From an uncultured Lutibacter sp. (lineage in GTDB: Bacteria > Bacteroidota > Bacteroidia > Flavobacteriales > Flavobacteriaceae), in contig NZ_CANLRG010000002.1 of the NCBI RefSeq assembly GCF_947493565.1, forward strand, positions 248,001 through 312,000: a stretch of DNA of 64,000 bases, in the 5' to 3' direction. Positions 8,832 through 17,988 of this stretch are shown here, piece after piece. The position numbers and the translations under genes are program-made. The notes beneath the pieces were generated by a model that was not told the DNA's origin, made no database searches, and was given only the letters and a program-made list of their open reading frames with translations. Each line of letters starts with the position of its first letter. Within the stretch, counting starts at the first letter, position 1.

Positions 8832-10475
8832 ATGAGAATATTTAAACCTATGTATGTAGCGGCACTCGCTACTATAACTCTAGCTAGTTGCGGTTCTGTA
8901 AAAAATATGGCAGTACCAACTATGGACACATCTGTTTCCTTAACTGTAGCAAAAAAAGGAACTGTAAGTGAAGAACAATTTAATCATTGGGCACATGCCG
9001 ATTTAATGACTGATACAATTCCTGGTATAAGTGTTGAAAAGGCCTATAAATTTTTAGAAGGGAAAAAAGGTACAACAGTTATTGTTGGTGTTATAGATTC
9101 AGGAATTGATGTAGAACATGAAGACTTAAAAGATGTTGTTTGGACGAACCCAAAAGAAATTGCTGGAAACGGAATTGATGACGATAAAAATGGATATGTA
9201 GATGATATTTATGGATGGAATTTCTTAGGAGGGAATGGTGTAGCAGCTCCTGAACAATTAGAAATTACTCGAATTGTAGCTAAACTAAATCCTAAATTTA
9301 AAGGAAAAACTATCAATGATATTAGTGCAGAAGATAAAGCTGATTTTGAACAATACCAAAAATATGTTAAGGCATATGAAGCTTCTGGTTCTAGACATTT
9401 CCAAACGTTAGACCGTCTAGTTCAAATAGAAGAAACATTAAATGCAGTTAAAAAGTTTACTGGAAAAAGCAGCCTTACTATGGAAGACCTAAAAGCTGTT
9501 GAAACTGAAGATGAAACTTTAAAAGGACAAGTGCAAGGCTTAATTGGGTTGTTTGGAAGAGGTGTTGATGAAGAGCAGTTTTATGAGTATTACGAGGCTC
9601 AAAAGAAAAATAAAAACTACGATTTTGATTTTGACGGTAGAGCAATTGTAGGTGATAACCCTGAAGATATCACAGATACTAATTATGGAAATGGTAATGT
9701 AATAGGTTCTAAAGATGATGAAATCCACGGAACGCATGTTGCAGGTATTATTTTAGCAACTCGTAATAATGGTGTTGGAATGAATGGAGTTGCAACAAAT
9801 GCAAAATTAATGTCTATAAGAGCTGTACCAGATGGAGATGAGAGAGATAAAGATGTTGCTTTAGCAATTAGATATGCAGTAGATAATGGAGCAAAAGTTA
9901 TAAATATGAGTTTTGGTAAAAACTATTCTCCTAACAAAGAGTGGGTTTTTGATGCTATAAAATATGCTGAAAAACACGACGTTTTATTAGTACATGCTGC
10001 TGGTAATGATAGTAAAGATATTGATGTTAAACCAAATTGGCCAAATGATTCTGAAGATAAAATTACAGAATATGCTGATAATGTTTTAACAGTTGGAGCA
10101 ATGAGTGTTAATTACAATGAAAATTTACCTGCGGTATTTTCTAATTATGGTAAAACAAATGTAGATGTATTTGCTCCTGGGGTTCAAATTTACTCTACAT
10201 TCCCAAAAAACGAATATCAAAAAATTAGCGGTACATCAATGGCTTCTCCTGAGGTAGCTGGTATTGCAGCTTTGGTTAGATCTTACTACCCTCAATTATC
10301 TGCAAGTCAGGTAAAATATATTATTATGAATTCAGGAACTAAAATTGATATGGAAGTATTGGTACCAGGAGAAAAAGGGAAAAAAGCACCTTTTTCGGAA
10401 CTATCAATTTCAGGAAAAATAGCAAATGCATACAATGCATTGGTTTTAGCTGATAAAATGGTAAACGGAAAGTAA
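8832..10475 (+). CDS. S8 subtilisin-like peptidase, lipoprotein
   Basis: This is a 547-residue secreted serine protease. An N-terminal lipobox (TLASC, Cys20) predicts lipidation. The catalytic triad is Asp89 in GVIDSGID, His299 in HGTHVAG and Ser469 in GTSMASP. About 200 residues separate Asp and His, far more than in subtilisin. The insert (about 125-280) is rich in charged residues and is common in Bacteroidota S8 proteins. There is no obvious type IX C-terminal sorting domain, so a lipid anchor is the likely means of retention. The role may be envelope protein turnover or nutrient scavenging, and the sequence does not decide. Confidence 0.92.
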   Translation: MRIFKPMYVAALATITLASCGSVKNMAVPTMDTSVSLTVAKKGTVSEEQFNHWAHADLMTDTIPGISVEKAYKFLEGKKGTTVIVGVIDSGIDVEHEDLKDVVWTNPKEIAGNGIDDDKNGYVDDIYGWNFLGGNGVAAPEQLEITRIVAKLNPKFKGKTINDISAEDKADFEQYQKYVKAYEASGSRHFQTLDRLVQIEETLNAVKKFTGKSSLTMEDLKAVETEDETLKGQVQGLIGLFGRGVDEEQFYEYYEAQKKNKNYDFDFDGRAIVGDNPEDITDTNYGNGNVIGSKDDEIHGTHVAGIILATRNNGVGMNGVATNAKLMSIRAVPDGDERDKDVALAIRYAVDNGAKVINMSFGKNYSPNKEWVFDAIKYAEKHDVLLVHAAGNDSKDIDVKPNWPNDSEDKITEYADNVLTVGAMSVNYNENLPAVFSNYGKTNVDVFAPGVQIYSTFPKNEYQKISGTSMASPEVAGIAALVRSYYPQLSASQVKYIIMNSGTKIDMEVLVPGEKGKKAPFSELSISGKIANAYNALVLADKMVNGK

Positions 10476-10492
10476 ACTTATAATTTTCTGTT

Positions 10493-10524
10493 AAAAAAGC
10501 ACATTCATTTGAATGTGCTTTTTT
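10493..10524. terminator. Terminator after the S8 peptidase gene
   Basis: A perfect 14-bp stem (10493-10506 with 10511-10524, loop ATTT) is followed by further T residues. It contains the in-frame TTG at 10509 that could otherwise be taken as the start of the next gene. Confidence 0.85.
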
Positions 10525-10568
10525 GTTTTTATAGCTTAATGGTTATATTCGCCGCAAACTACTACTCA

Positions 10569-12404
10569 ATGAAAAAATTATTTCTTGTAATTTTAATAAT
10601 TACAACCCCTTTTTTAGCTGCTCAAAATAATACAACCTATTGGCAACAACATGTAGATTATACTATGGATGTAGATGTAGATGCTAAAAATTATCAATAT
10701 AAAGGAACTCAACAGTTAGTTTATACCAATAATTCTCCAGATGTTTTAAATAAAGTGTTTTATCACTTATACTACAATGCATTCCAACCTGGAAGTGAAA
10801 TGGATTTACGTTTGCAAAGTATTATAGATCCAGATAAAAGAATGGTTACTAATATAGGTTCGAGAGATAATCCTATTTATGAAAGTAGAATAGCAAAGTT
10901 AAAACCTAATGAAATAGGATATCTTAAAGTTTTATCACTTCAGCAAAATGGTATTGATGTTAGTTTTGAAACAGAAGGAACAGTTTTAGAAGTTAAATTA
11001 AATAAAGCAATTCAACCAGGTGAGAAAGTAACTTTTAATATGAGTTTTGAAGGACAAGTTCCTGTGATGATTAGAAGAGCAGGTAGAAATAGTGAAGATA
11101 ATGTGGCACTCTCTATGGCACAATGGTATCCAAAAATGGCAGAATATGATTTTGAAGGATGGCATGCCGATGCTTATATTGCTCGTGAATTCCATGGTGT
11201 TTGGGGTAATTTTGATGTAACACTTCATATCGATAAAAATTATGTAGTTGGAGGTACAGGTTATCTTCAAAACCCTCAAGAAATTGGTCATGGATATGAA
11301 GACAAAACAAAACCTTTAACAATAAAAAAAGGGAAAAAGTTATCTTGGCATTTTATAGCTCCCAATGTTCATGATTTTACGTGGGCAGGAGATCCTAATT
11401 TTAAGCATGATGTTTTAAAAACAAAGAGTGGGACAACACTTCATTTTTTATATAAAAACAATAAAAAATATTTAGAAGCCTGGAAAGAAGTTCAACCTTT
11501 AACAGAAAAAGCTTTAGATTATTTTAATGAAAACATTGGTCAATATCCTTGGAAACAATACTCTGTTATACAAGGAGGTGATGGTGGAATGGAATACGCA
11601 ATGTGTACATTAATTGCAGGTGGAGAAACTTTAAGAAGTATTGTTGGTACTGTTTTTCATGAGTTAGCACATGCGTGGTTTCAACATGCACTTGCCACAA
11701 ATGAAAGCAAACACTCTTGGATGGATGAAGGATTTACGTCCTATATTTCAACATTAGCATCAAGTAAAATATTAAAAAATAAAGGAGATGAACCATCATC
11801 AAGCAGTTATAGAAGTTATTTTTATTTAGTAAATGCTGAAATTGAAGAACCTTTAACCACTCATGCAGATAGATTCCATACAAATTTTGCTTTTAGTACT
11901 GGAAGTTATACTAAGGGAAGTATGTTTTTAACACAATTAAACTACATTGTTGGTAAAGAAAATGTAAAAAAGATCCTAAAAAAGTATTTTCAAGAATTTA
12001 AATTTAAGCATCCAACCCCTAATGATTTTAAACGTGTTGCTGAAAAAGAATCTGGAATTCAATTAGATTGGTATTTAAATGAATGGATAGAAACTGCACA
12101 TACTATAGATTATGCAGTTGCTGATGTTGAAGGAAGTACTATTACTCTAGCAAGAGTAGGTCAAATGCCTATGCCAATTGATGTAACAGTAACTTATACA
12201 GATGAAACTATTGAAAAGTTTAATATTTCATTAAAAATGATGCGTGGTGAAAAACCAACAAAAGCTACTAAACTAAAAGATTGGGCTTGGGCCAACCCGC
12301 TATACACCTTCTCAACATCAAAAGAAATTAAAAAAGTTGAAATAGATGATTCTGGATTGATGGCTGATATAGAAAGATCTAATAATATATTTATAGTAAA
12401 TTAA
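10569..12404 (+). CDS. M1 family metallopeptidase (aminopeptidase N-like)
   Basis: This is a 611-residue exported zinc aminopeptidase. The zinc motif HEXXH is His364-Glu365-Leu-Ala-His368, with the third ligand Glu387 18 residues later (WMDEGF), which is exact for M1. The exopeptidase motif appears as GGMEYAM, a variant of GAMEN. The start chosen is the ATG at 10569, which gives a signal peptide (MKKLFLVILIITTPFLAAQ). An upstream in-frame TTG at 10509 falls inside the preceding terminator and is rejected. It probably trims peptides in the periplasm or at the surface. Confidence 0.92.
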   Translation: MKKLFLVILIITTPFLAAQNNTTYWQQHVDYTMDVDVDAKNYQYKGTQQLVYTNNSPDVLNKVFYHLYYNAFQPGSEMDLRLQSIIDPDKRMVTNIGSRDNPIYESRIAKLKPNEIGYLKVLSLQQNGIDVSFETEGTVLEVKLNKAIQPGEKVTFNMSFEGQVPVMIRRAGRNSEDNVALSMAQWYPKMAEYDFEGWHADAYIAREFHGVWGNFDVTLHIDKNYVVGGTGYLQNPQEIGHGYEDKTKPLTIKKGKKLSWHFIAPNVHDFTWAGDPNFKHDVLKTKSGTTLHFLYKNNKKYLEAWKEVQPLTEKALDYFNENIGQYPWKQYSVIQGGDGGMEYAMCTLIAGGETLRSIVGTVFHELAHAWFQHALATNESKHSWMDEGFTSYISTLASSKILKNKGDEPSSSSYRSYFYLVNAEIEEPLTTHADRFHTNFAFSTGSYTKGSMFLTQLNYIVGKENVKKILKKYFQEFKFKHPTPNDFKRVAEKESGIQLDWYLNEWIETAHTIDYAVADVEGSTITLARVGQMPMPIDVTVTYTDETIEKFNISLKMMRGEKPTKATKLKDWAWANPLYTFSTSKEIKKVEIDDSGLMADIERSNNIFIVN

Positions 12405-12425
12405 AGTTGAATACTTTAAAATTTT

Positions 12426-12461
12426 AAAAACCCTTTTTTAAGAATTAAAAAAGGGTTTTTT
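12426..12461. terminator. Bidirectional terminator between the M1 gene and alr
   Basis: A perfect 15-bp inverted repeat (12426-12440 with 12446-12460, loop AGAAT) has T-tracts in both orientations. It separates convergent genes. Confidence 0.85.
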
Positions 12462-12470
12462 CTATGTTTT

Positions 12471-13622
12471 TTAATCCACTACAAACCTTGGTAGGCTTTG
12501 AGGCAACCTGGTTAATAACTCATAATTTACTTGATCGCTAAATTCACTAAATGAGGAAACACTAATTTCTAAATCACCTTGTTTTCCAATTAAAACTACT
12601 TCATCACCTTTTTGTACTTGTTCAATTTTAGTAACATCTACTGTAATCATATTCATATTTACAACACCAATAATACTTACCCTTTGACTGTGAATTAACA
12701 CACGACCTTGATTACTTAAATCTCTACTAAATCCGTGGCTATAACCCACAGGAATTGTTGCTATTTTTAAATTTGAATTGGCTAGATATGAAGTTCCATA
12801 GCCAACAAATTCTCCTGCCTTAACAGTTTTAATATCCATAACTTTACTTTTCCATGAAATAAGTCTTTTTAAAGGATGTTCGGTTATTTTCTTTTTGGTT
12901 AAGTACTCTATATATATTTCTTTATTTGGGAAAAAACCATATTGAACAATCCCTAGTCTTACCATATCCATTTGGCTTTTTGGATACCGTAATGCGGCTG
13001 CAGAACAAGCAGTATGTAATTGAAGTGGAATTACCTTTTTATCAGTAAATTTTTGTACTGATTTTTGGAAGCTTTTTTGCTGTTTTTTTATCCTGTAATA
13101 ATTTGTAATGCTTTCAGCTCCAGCATAGTGAGTGCATAAACCTTTAAAAGTAATATGAGCGCTATTTTGAGTGATAAATTGGCAAATTTTACCAATATTT
13201 TTTTGACTAAAACCAGTTCTATTCATGCCAGTTTCAATTTCAATATGAATACACGCTTTTTTATGTAATTTTTTTGCTAGTTCAACCGCTTTTTCTAACC
13301 TATCAAATTCAAAAACATAAAATTCAATCTCATTTTCAATGGCCCAAGCTAATTGTTCATCTTCAACCAAACCCATAATCATAATGGTATTGTTATTTGT
13401 TGAAGATTTTTGAACTCTAAATGCTTCATCTGCGCTAAAAACTGAAAAATGATTGATACCACATGATTCAGCTAAAGGAATGTAAACTTCAATTCCGTGC
13501 CCATACGCATTTCCTTTTACTACAGAGGATATTTGTACGTTTTTACGAATATGATTTTTTAAAAAACTTAAATTATGAATTAAAGCTGATTTACTAATTT
13601 CTAAGTAGGAGGTATAAAACAT
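12471..13622 (-). CDS. alr: Alanine racemase
   Basis: This 383-residue PLP enzyme makes D-alanine for peptidoglycan. The PLP-binding Lys36 lies in SSVVKGNAYGHG, the standard N-terminal motif. The C-terminal domain carries the VGYGTSY segment, IPVGYSHGF and the Met-rich VNMNMITVDVT strand typical of Alr. It starts 3 bp after the M20 amidohydrolase stop, so the two are co-transcribed. Length is normal and nothing is missing. Confidence 0.95.
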   Translation of the reverse strand: MFYTSYLEISKSALIHNLSFLKNHIRKNVQISSVVKGNAYGHGIEVYIPLAESCGINHFSVFSADEAFRVQKSSTNNNTIMIMGLVEDEQLAWAIENEIEFYVFEFDRLEKAVELAKKLHKKACIHIEIETGMNRTGFSQKNIGKICQFITQNSAHITFKGLCTHYAGAESITNYYRIKKQQKSFQKSVQKFTDKKVIPLQLHTACSAAALRYPKSQMDMVRLGIVQYGFFPNKEIYIEYLTKKKITEHPLKRLISWKSKVMDIKTVKAGEFVGYGTSYLANSNLKIATIPVGYSHGFSRDLSNQGRVLIHSQRVSIIGVVNMNMITVDVTKIEQVQKGDEVVLIGKQGDLEISVSSFSEFSDQVNYELLTRLPQSLPRFVVD

Positions 13623-13625
13623 AGG

Positions 13626-14768
13626 TTAATTTAAAAGTTGTAAACTTATTTGATGAAATAATTGAATAGTAGTTGGTAAAATTTTATCTGGGAAATCATA
13701 CTCTGGATTATGTAAGGGAGCACAATGTTTTCCAGCACCAATACCAAACATAGCTCCTTTAAATTGTTGTGTAAACAACCCAAAATCTTCACCAAATTTA
13801 AAAGGTTCTTTTTTTAATTGTACCTCTAACTTTTGATGTTTGGCTGCTAACAAAATAATATTAATAGCGTCATTGTTATTTTTTGTAGCCTTAAATTCTT
13901 CAGTCCATTCAGTTTCAATTTTAACGTTGTGTTTAATTGAAATTTTCTGTAAAATAGTTATAATTGTTGAAGATAATATATTCATTTTTTCTTGAGTCCA
14001 AGTTCTTAAAGTAAACCTTAATTCGCCATATCCAGCAGCAGTACCATAGGCAATTTCTCCCATAGTTATATGAATAGGAGTTATTATTGAAAAATTTTCA
14101 CTTTTAGGATGATTATTGGAAAGTGTTTCAAACGTTTGAATAATTTTGGAAATTGATAAAGCTGGATTTATTCCTTTTTCTGGTTCAGCAGCATGGGCAT
14201 TTTTACCATAAATTTTTATGATAATACTTTTTACAGCAGCTGTAAAGGAATCCTTTTTAATAATTACCTGATGTAAAGTTTCTCCTGGAATGTTGTGAAA
14301 AGCAAAGATATAGCTAGGATTTAAATTTTTAAATTTAGGATCATTTATAACTCTATTGGCACCTTCTCCAGTTTCTTCCGCAGGTTGAAATAACAATATT
14401 ATTTTCCCTTTTTTTGGTGGGTTTTTAGATAATAATTTTGCAAAACCTAGCAAGGTGGTTGTATGTCCATCATGACCGCATTTGTGGGAAATACCTTTAG
14501 TTAAAGATTGGTGTTTAAACGTATTGGTTTCCGTTATAGGTAATGCATCCATATCTGCCCTAAAAAGAATGGTTTCCCCCTTTTTTTTACTATCAAAAAT
14601 TGCCAATATACCATATCCACCAATGTTGGTTAATAGTGTAGTTGGGGTGCAAGTTTTTAGGAATGTATAAATAACTTTTGAGGTATTAGTTTCTTTTCCA
14701 GACAACTCAGGATTTGCATGTAACTTGTGCCTTAGTGGAATTAGTTCTTGAAATAATTTTTCATCCAT
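13626..14768 (-). CDS. M20 family amidohydrolase/peptidase
   Basis: This 380-residue zinc hydrolase belongs to the M20D (IAA-amino acid hydrolase/N-acyl amino acid amidohydrolase) group. Visible landmarks are LRHKLHANPELSGKE at the N terminus, FRADMDALPI, KCGHDGHT (metal-binding Cys-His) and PAEETGEGA, with a C-terminal His-containing APLHNPEYDF segment. The dimerisation insert lies at about 180-290. It is the upstream gene of a two-gene operon with alr. The substrate may be an acylated amino acid or peptide, but the family does not fix it. Confidence 0.9.
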   Translation of the reverse strand: MDEKLFQELIPLRHKLHANPELSGKETNTSKVIYTFLKTCTPTTLLTNIGGYGILAIFDSKKKGETILFRADMDALPITETNTFKHQSLTKGISHKCGHDGHTTTLLGFAKLLSKNPPKKGKIILLFQPAEETGEGANRVINDPKFKNLNPSYIFAFHNIPGETLHQVIIKKDSFTAAVKSIIIKIYGKNAHAAEPEKGINPALSISKIIQTFETLSNNHPKSENFSIITPIHITMGEIAYGTAAGYGELRFTLRTWTQEKMNILSSTIITILQKISIKHNVKIETEWTEEFKATKNNNDAINIILLAAKHQKLEVQLKKEPFKFGEDFGLFTQQFKGAMFGIGAGKHCAPLHNPEYDFPDKILPTTIQLFHQISLQLLN

Positions 14769-14847
14769 TATCGTTTAGAAGGTTTTTAAATTTAAGAAAC
14801 TATAAAATAAAAATTACCAATAGACTTCCTAATTTAAGGGCTTTAAT

Positions 14848-15057
14848 TTAAATTAAAATCCATTTCACTCTACCAATTTCTCCTGTTTCTAGCTGAACTT
14901 TTATACCATGTGGGTGTGATGCAGAGCTTGTTAACAATCGTTTTACAATACCTTTGGTTAATTCGCCACTACGTTGATGATGTTTTTGAACAATTTCTAC
15001 TTGAGCTCCTATTCTAATATTTTTTCTAGTTTTTCCATCTATCTTTTTAATTTCCAT
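14848..15057 (-). CDS. YwbE family protein
   Basis: This 69-residue basic protein contains the conserved pattern G-x-V-x-I-V-x-K-x-x-Q-x-S-G-x-L-T-x-G and SxxHPHGIKV of the YwbE (DUF2196) family. The fold is probably a small beta-barrel, and the biochemical role is unknown. It is the last gene of a minus-strand run that starts at 19751 and lies 16 bp downstream of the aldo/keto reductase gene. Confidence 0.88.
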   Translation of the reverse strand: MEIKKIDGKTRKNIRIGAQVEIVQKHHQRSGELTKGIVKRLLTSSASHPHGIKVQLETGEIGRVKWILI

Positions 15058-15073
15058 TTCTTTAAACTGTATT

Positions 15074-15976
15074 TTAAGGTAGGTTTTTACCTACAGAGGC
15101 AATGTAAATTTTTAACCATTGTTCCGTACTCATAGTTATTTTTAAAGCACTCATTGCATTTTTTATTCTTTCAATATGTCGACTTCCTACTACTGGAATA
15201 ATTTGGCTAGGATGTGCTAAAAGCCAAGCATAAATAACAGTATCTATATTCTCAACTTCTAATTCTGTGGCAATTTCTTTTAAAGTTTTTACAATTCTAT
15301 GTTCTTTTTCAGTAGTTGGTTTAATTAATTTTCCACCTGCTAAAGGAGACCAAGCCATAGGTTTAATTCTTTTATTTAAAAAGTAATCGATATTACCATT
15401 GTCAAAATGTTCTAAGCAATAAGGTGAAATTTCTACTTGATTTGTAACTAAAGGCATTTCAACATATGAAGATAACATTTCAAATTGTTGAGGTGTAAAA
15501 TTAGAAACTCCAAAATTTAATACCTTACCATGTTGTTTTAATTCATTAAAAGCTTTTGCAACTTCTTCTGGGTTAAAAAATGGAGATGGGCGATGTAGTA
15601 ATAAAACATCTATATAATCTGTTTTAAAGTTATTTAAAGAGCTTTCTACAGTTGAAATAATATGATGATAGCTATAATCGTATGAGTTAATACTTCTTGT
15701 AGGAAATTTATCTGTTGCTAGTTTAATTCCACATTTGGTAACAATTTGAATATTTTGACGAAGTGAAGGCTTTAAAGCCAAAGCATCACCAAATAATTTT
15801 TCACAGGAATAATTTCCATAAATATCTGCGTGGTCAAAGGTTGTTATTCCTAATTCTTGTGTTTGTTGAATTAATTTTAAAAGCTCTTGATTGGATAAAT
15901 TCCATTCTGCTAACCTCCAATACCCATGAACTATTTTAGAAAATTTTAATTGTGGTGTTAAACTAATTTGATTCAT
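15074..15976 (-). CDS. Aldo/keto reductase, YdhF-like
   Basis: This is a 300-residue cytosolic NAD(P)H-dependent oxidoreductase. The AKR tetrad is visible: Asp48 and Tyr53 in TFDHADIYG, Lys81 in IVTKCG and a His in LLLHRPSP. The C-terminal IIPVVGSRHIERI segment is the usual cofactor-binding motif. The length matches the compact YdhF subgroup. Its start overlaps the end of the ATP-grasp gene by 14 bp, implying translational coupling and possibly a shared pathway. The substrate is unknown. Confidence 0.9.
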   Translation of the reverse strand: MNQISLTPQLKFSKIVHGYWRLAEWNLSNQELLKLIQQTQELGITTFDHADIYGNYSCEKLFGDALALKPSLRQNIQIVTKCGIKLATDKFPTRSINSYDYSYHHIISTVESSLNNFKTDYIDVLLLHRPSPFFNPEEVAKAFNELKQHGKVLNFGVSNFTPQQFEMLSSYVEMPLVTNQVEISPYCLEHFDNGNIDYFLNKRIKPMAWSPLAGGKLIKPTTEKEHRIVKTLKEIATELEVENIDTVIYAWLLAHPSQIIPVVGSRHIERIKNAMSALKITMSTEQWLKIYIASVGKNLP

Positions 15977-17159
15977 TATTTACACGGCTTTTTAAGATGA
16001 TGTATTTTTGAAGATCAGAAGTTAAAATTGTTGAAAGTTCGTGTTCATTTTCGGCAGTAGTTTCTACAAAAACAAATCCGAAAATAGGATATTTTTTAAA
16101 ATCTGTTTTTCTAAGAGTCAGAGGTTTTTTAAAATCTTTGAGTAACTTTTCAAAATCAAAATGTGAAATTGTATTTTCAGGAATTCCCAAACCATTATCC
16201 AGTAAAACAATGCTGTATTTTTGAGATTCTCTAGTTTTAAAAATCTCGTTCCAATCAGGTTTTTTTCCTTTTAAAAAATACTCATAAGAATTAATTCCAT
16301 AAGCATACCAAGCCAAATCTCCTGTTGTACACCAACCACCAAAACGTAATGGATTAACTTCAATTGGATATACTTTTCCTTCAGGATTTACTCTAATTTC
16401 AATATGAATTGGAAAGTTTTTTAAGTTGGCTTTTTTACCTATTAATTGTAAAAATGACTGAATTTGTGTAAAATAAGTTTCAATAATTGTTTTTGAAGTA
16501 GAGTAAACACGGTCGCTTACATCATTAGCAGATGAAAAAATATGATGTAAAACATTTAATATAACAGGTTCACCTTTATTATTAAAATAACAATCTACCG
16601 CATATTCTTCTCCGTCAATATATTCTTCAATTATAAAATCGGTGATGTCAATAACTTGTTTTGGATAATGACTTTTAAAGTTGGAAACTTCATTTTCAAT
16701 AGCATTTAAAACGCTTTCCCATTCCTTAGCACTATCAACTTTATGCACTGCAATACTAAAAAATCCAACGGTTGGTTTTATAATAAAAGGAAATTTTAAA
16801 TGGTGAACGTTTATATTTTTTAAGTCTGTAAATTTGATACCTTTAAAAAAATACTCAGGAAAAATATCTGCTATTAACGCTCTAAATTTTAATTTGTTTT
16901 TAAACAATGAAATTTGTTGAGGCAATTTTGTAAAATGTAGATGTTCTTCAACCCAACCTATTGAATTTTCAGAATTTGAATAGATTGGAATTGTTGGATT
17001 ATCTTTAATTTTTTGGATTGCTTTTTGTTCTGAAATCCAATTTAGTGAGGGATCTGCAATCATTAATTTTGCAGCCTCTGTGGCTATAATTTCAAAATTA
17101 TTTTCTTTGATAGTTTGTATCAAAAAATCTGAAGCATAGGGTTTATCAATAAGTATCAT
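15963..17159 (-). CDS. ATP-grasp domain protein of unknown substrate
   Basis: This 398-residue protein has an ATP-grasp core: FPFIIKPTVGFFSIAVHKV (nucleotide-binding lysine and loop) near 125-145, IIEEYIDGEEYAVDCYF near 190-205, and an Mg-ligand strand IHIEIRVNPEGKVYPIEVNPLRFGG near 255-280. These support ATP-dependent carboxylate-amine or carboxylate-thiol ligation. The N-terminal 110 residues form a divergent pre-ATP-grasp domain. It does not match a named pathway enzyme that I recognise. The overlap with an aldo/keto reductase gene suggests a small-molecule pathway, which is inference only. Confidence 0.8.
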   Translation of the reverse strand: MILIDKPYASDFLIQTIKENNFEIIATEAAKLMIADPSLNWISEQKAIQKIKDNPTIPIYSNSENSIGWVEEHLHFTKLPQQISLFKNKLKFRALIADIFPEYFFKGIKFTDLKNINVHHLKFPFIIKPTVGFFSIAVHKVDSAKEWESVLNAIENEVSNFKSHYPKQVIDITDFIIEEYIDGEEYAVDCYFNNKGEPVILNVLHHIFSSANDVSDRVYSTSKTIIETYFTQIQSFLQLIGKKANLKNFPIHIEIRVNPEGKVYPIEVNPLRFGGWCTTGDLAWYAYGINSYEYFLKGKKPDWNEIFKTRESQKYSIVLLDNGLGIPENTISHFDFEKLLKDFKKPLTLRKTDFKKYPIFGFVFVETTAENEHELSTILTSDLQKYIILKSRVNNESN

Positions 17160-17167
17160 TTTATAAA

Positions 17168-17377
17168 TTAATCTTTTTTTATTCTTTGATTTCTACCAAT
17201 TAAAAAATATAAGATTGTACCAATAAAACTGGTAAACAATACCACTAAAACCCAAATAAGCTTTTCGTTTCCTTTAAAGTCGCTTCTTAAAATATCAATC
17301 AATGCAATTATGGGTATTAAAAACGCGCAAAGTATTAAAATTAATTGCCAAGGGCCAATTATTCCTAAAAAATTCAT
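17168..17377 (-). CDS. Small PLDc_N-type membrane protein
   Basis: This 69-residue protein has two membrane segments (about 8-28 and 41-62) with the D-x-x-R-S-D-F-x-G-N-E-K-L-x-W loop and the GTILYFLIGRNQR end typical of the PLDc_N domain. That domain is normally at the N terminus of cardiolipin synthases. Here it stands alone without a catalytic domain, which is common in Bacteroidota. Function unknown. It lies 8 bp before the ATP-grasp gene. Confidence 0.75.
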   Translation of the reverse strand: MNFLGIIGPWQLILILCAFLIPIIALIDILRSDFKGNEKLIWVLVVLFTSFIGTILYFLIGRNQRIKKD

Positions 17378-17415
17378 CTTTTTCTATTTTTTAATTAAAG
17401 AATAAAGGTAGCTAA

Positions 17416-17988
17416 TTAATTTCTACTATTTTTTAATTTTTTTGGTCCATACCATAACCAAAAACCAGTAATGGTAAAAAGTAGTAGAGCCAATCCCATA
17501 AGAGTTGTATAAACCAATTCAAATTGTTTATTCGAAGTTGAAAAAGTATCATCTAAAATCGATCCATCATGAATGTCTTCAAATAAATCTGAATACCTTT
17601 TTCCAATATTTAATACATTTCCAGTAGCACCATCTAATTGAATTTCCCAGTAATGATTTTCAAAAATAAACTTCACTATTCCTTTATTTTTTCTAACATC
17701 TATACGGTCAAGCTCTGATGACAAATCTGTAGAAATAGAGTCTCTTAAAATTGTGATTGCATTTTTGTGCAAACTATCTAACGGAAGCCATTTTTGTAAG
17801 TTAGTTGAAGAACCTTTATAAGATTGCGGTATCATTATATCATTACTATGGCTTTTCCATCCTAATAGGATGCCTGTTATAGCAATTATAAAAAAGAATA
17901 TAAAAAGTAATGCACCAGTTATTCGGTGTATTTTTCTGAAAATTCTTAAAATTTTTGCTTGTTTTTTTCTTGAGGTATTTTTTGTCAT
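17416..17988 (-). CDS. PepSY-domain membrane protein
   Basis: This 190-residue protein has an N-terminal basic region, a membrane helix with a conserved His (about 15-45, KIHRITGALLF), a periplasmic domain with PepSY-like beta strands and a C-terminal membrane helix (about 158-180) with GFWLWYGPKK. This is the layout of small PepSY-associated membrane proteins linked to reductases or iron handling. Its start abuts the LysE-like gene stop with no gap. The function is not established. Confidence 0.7.
   Translation of the reverse strand: MTKNTSRKKQAKILRIFRKIHRITGALLFIFFFIIAITGILLGWKSHSNDIMIPQSYKGSSTNLQKWLPLDSLHKNAITILRDSISTDLSSELDRIDVRKNKGIVKFIFENHYWEIQLDGATGNVLNIGKRYSDLFEDIHDGSILDDTFSTSNKQFELVYTTLMGLALLLFTITGFWLWYGPKKLKNSRN

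Noticed and set aside
10509-10568. In-frame TTG that would extend the M1 peptidase by 20 residues
   Set aside because: The TTG lies inside a perfect terminator hairpin, and the ATG at 10569 begins a normal signal peptide.
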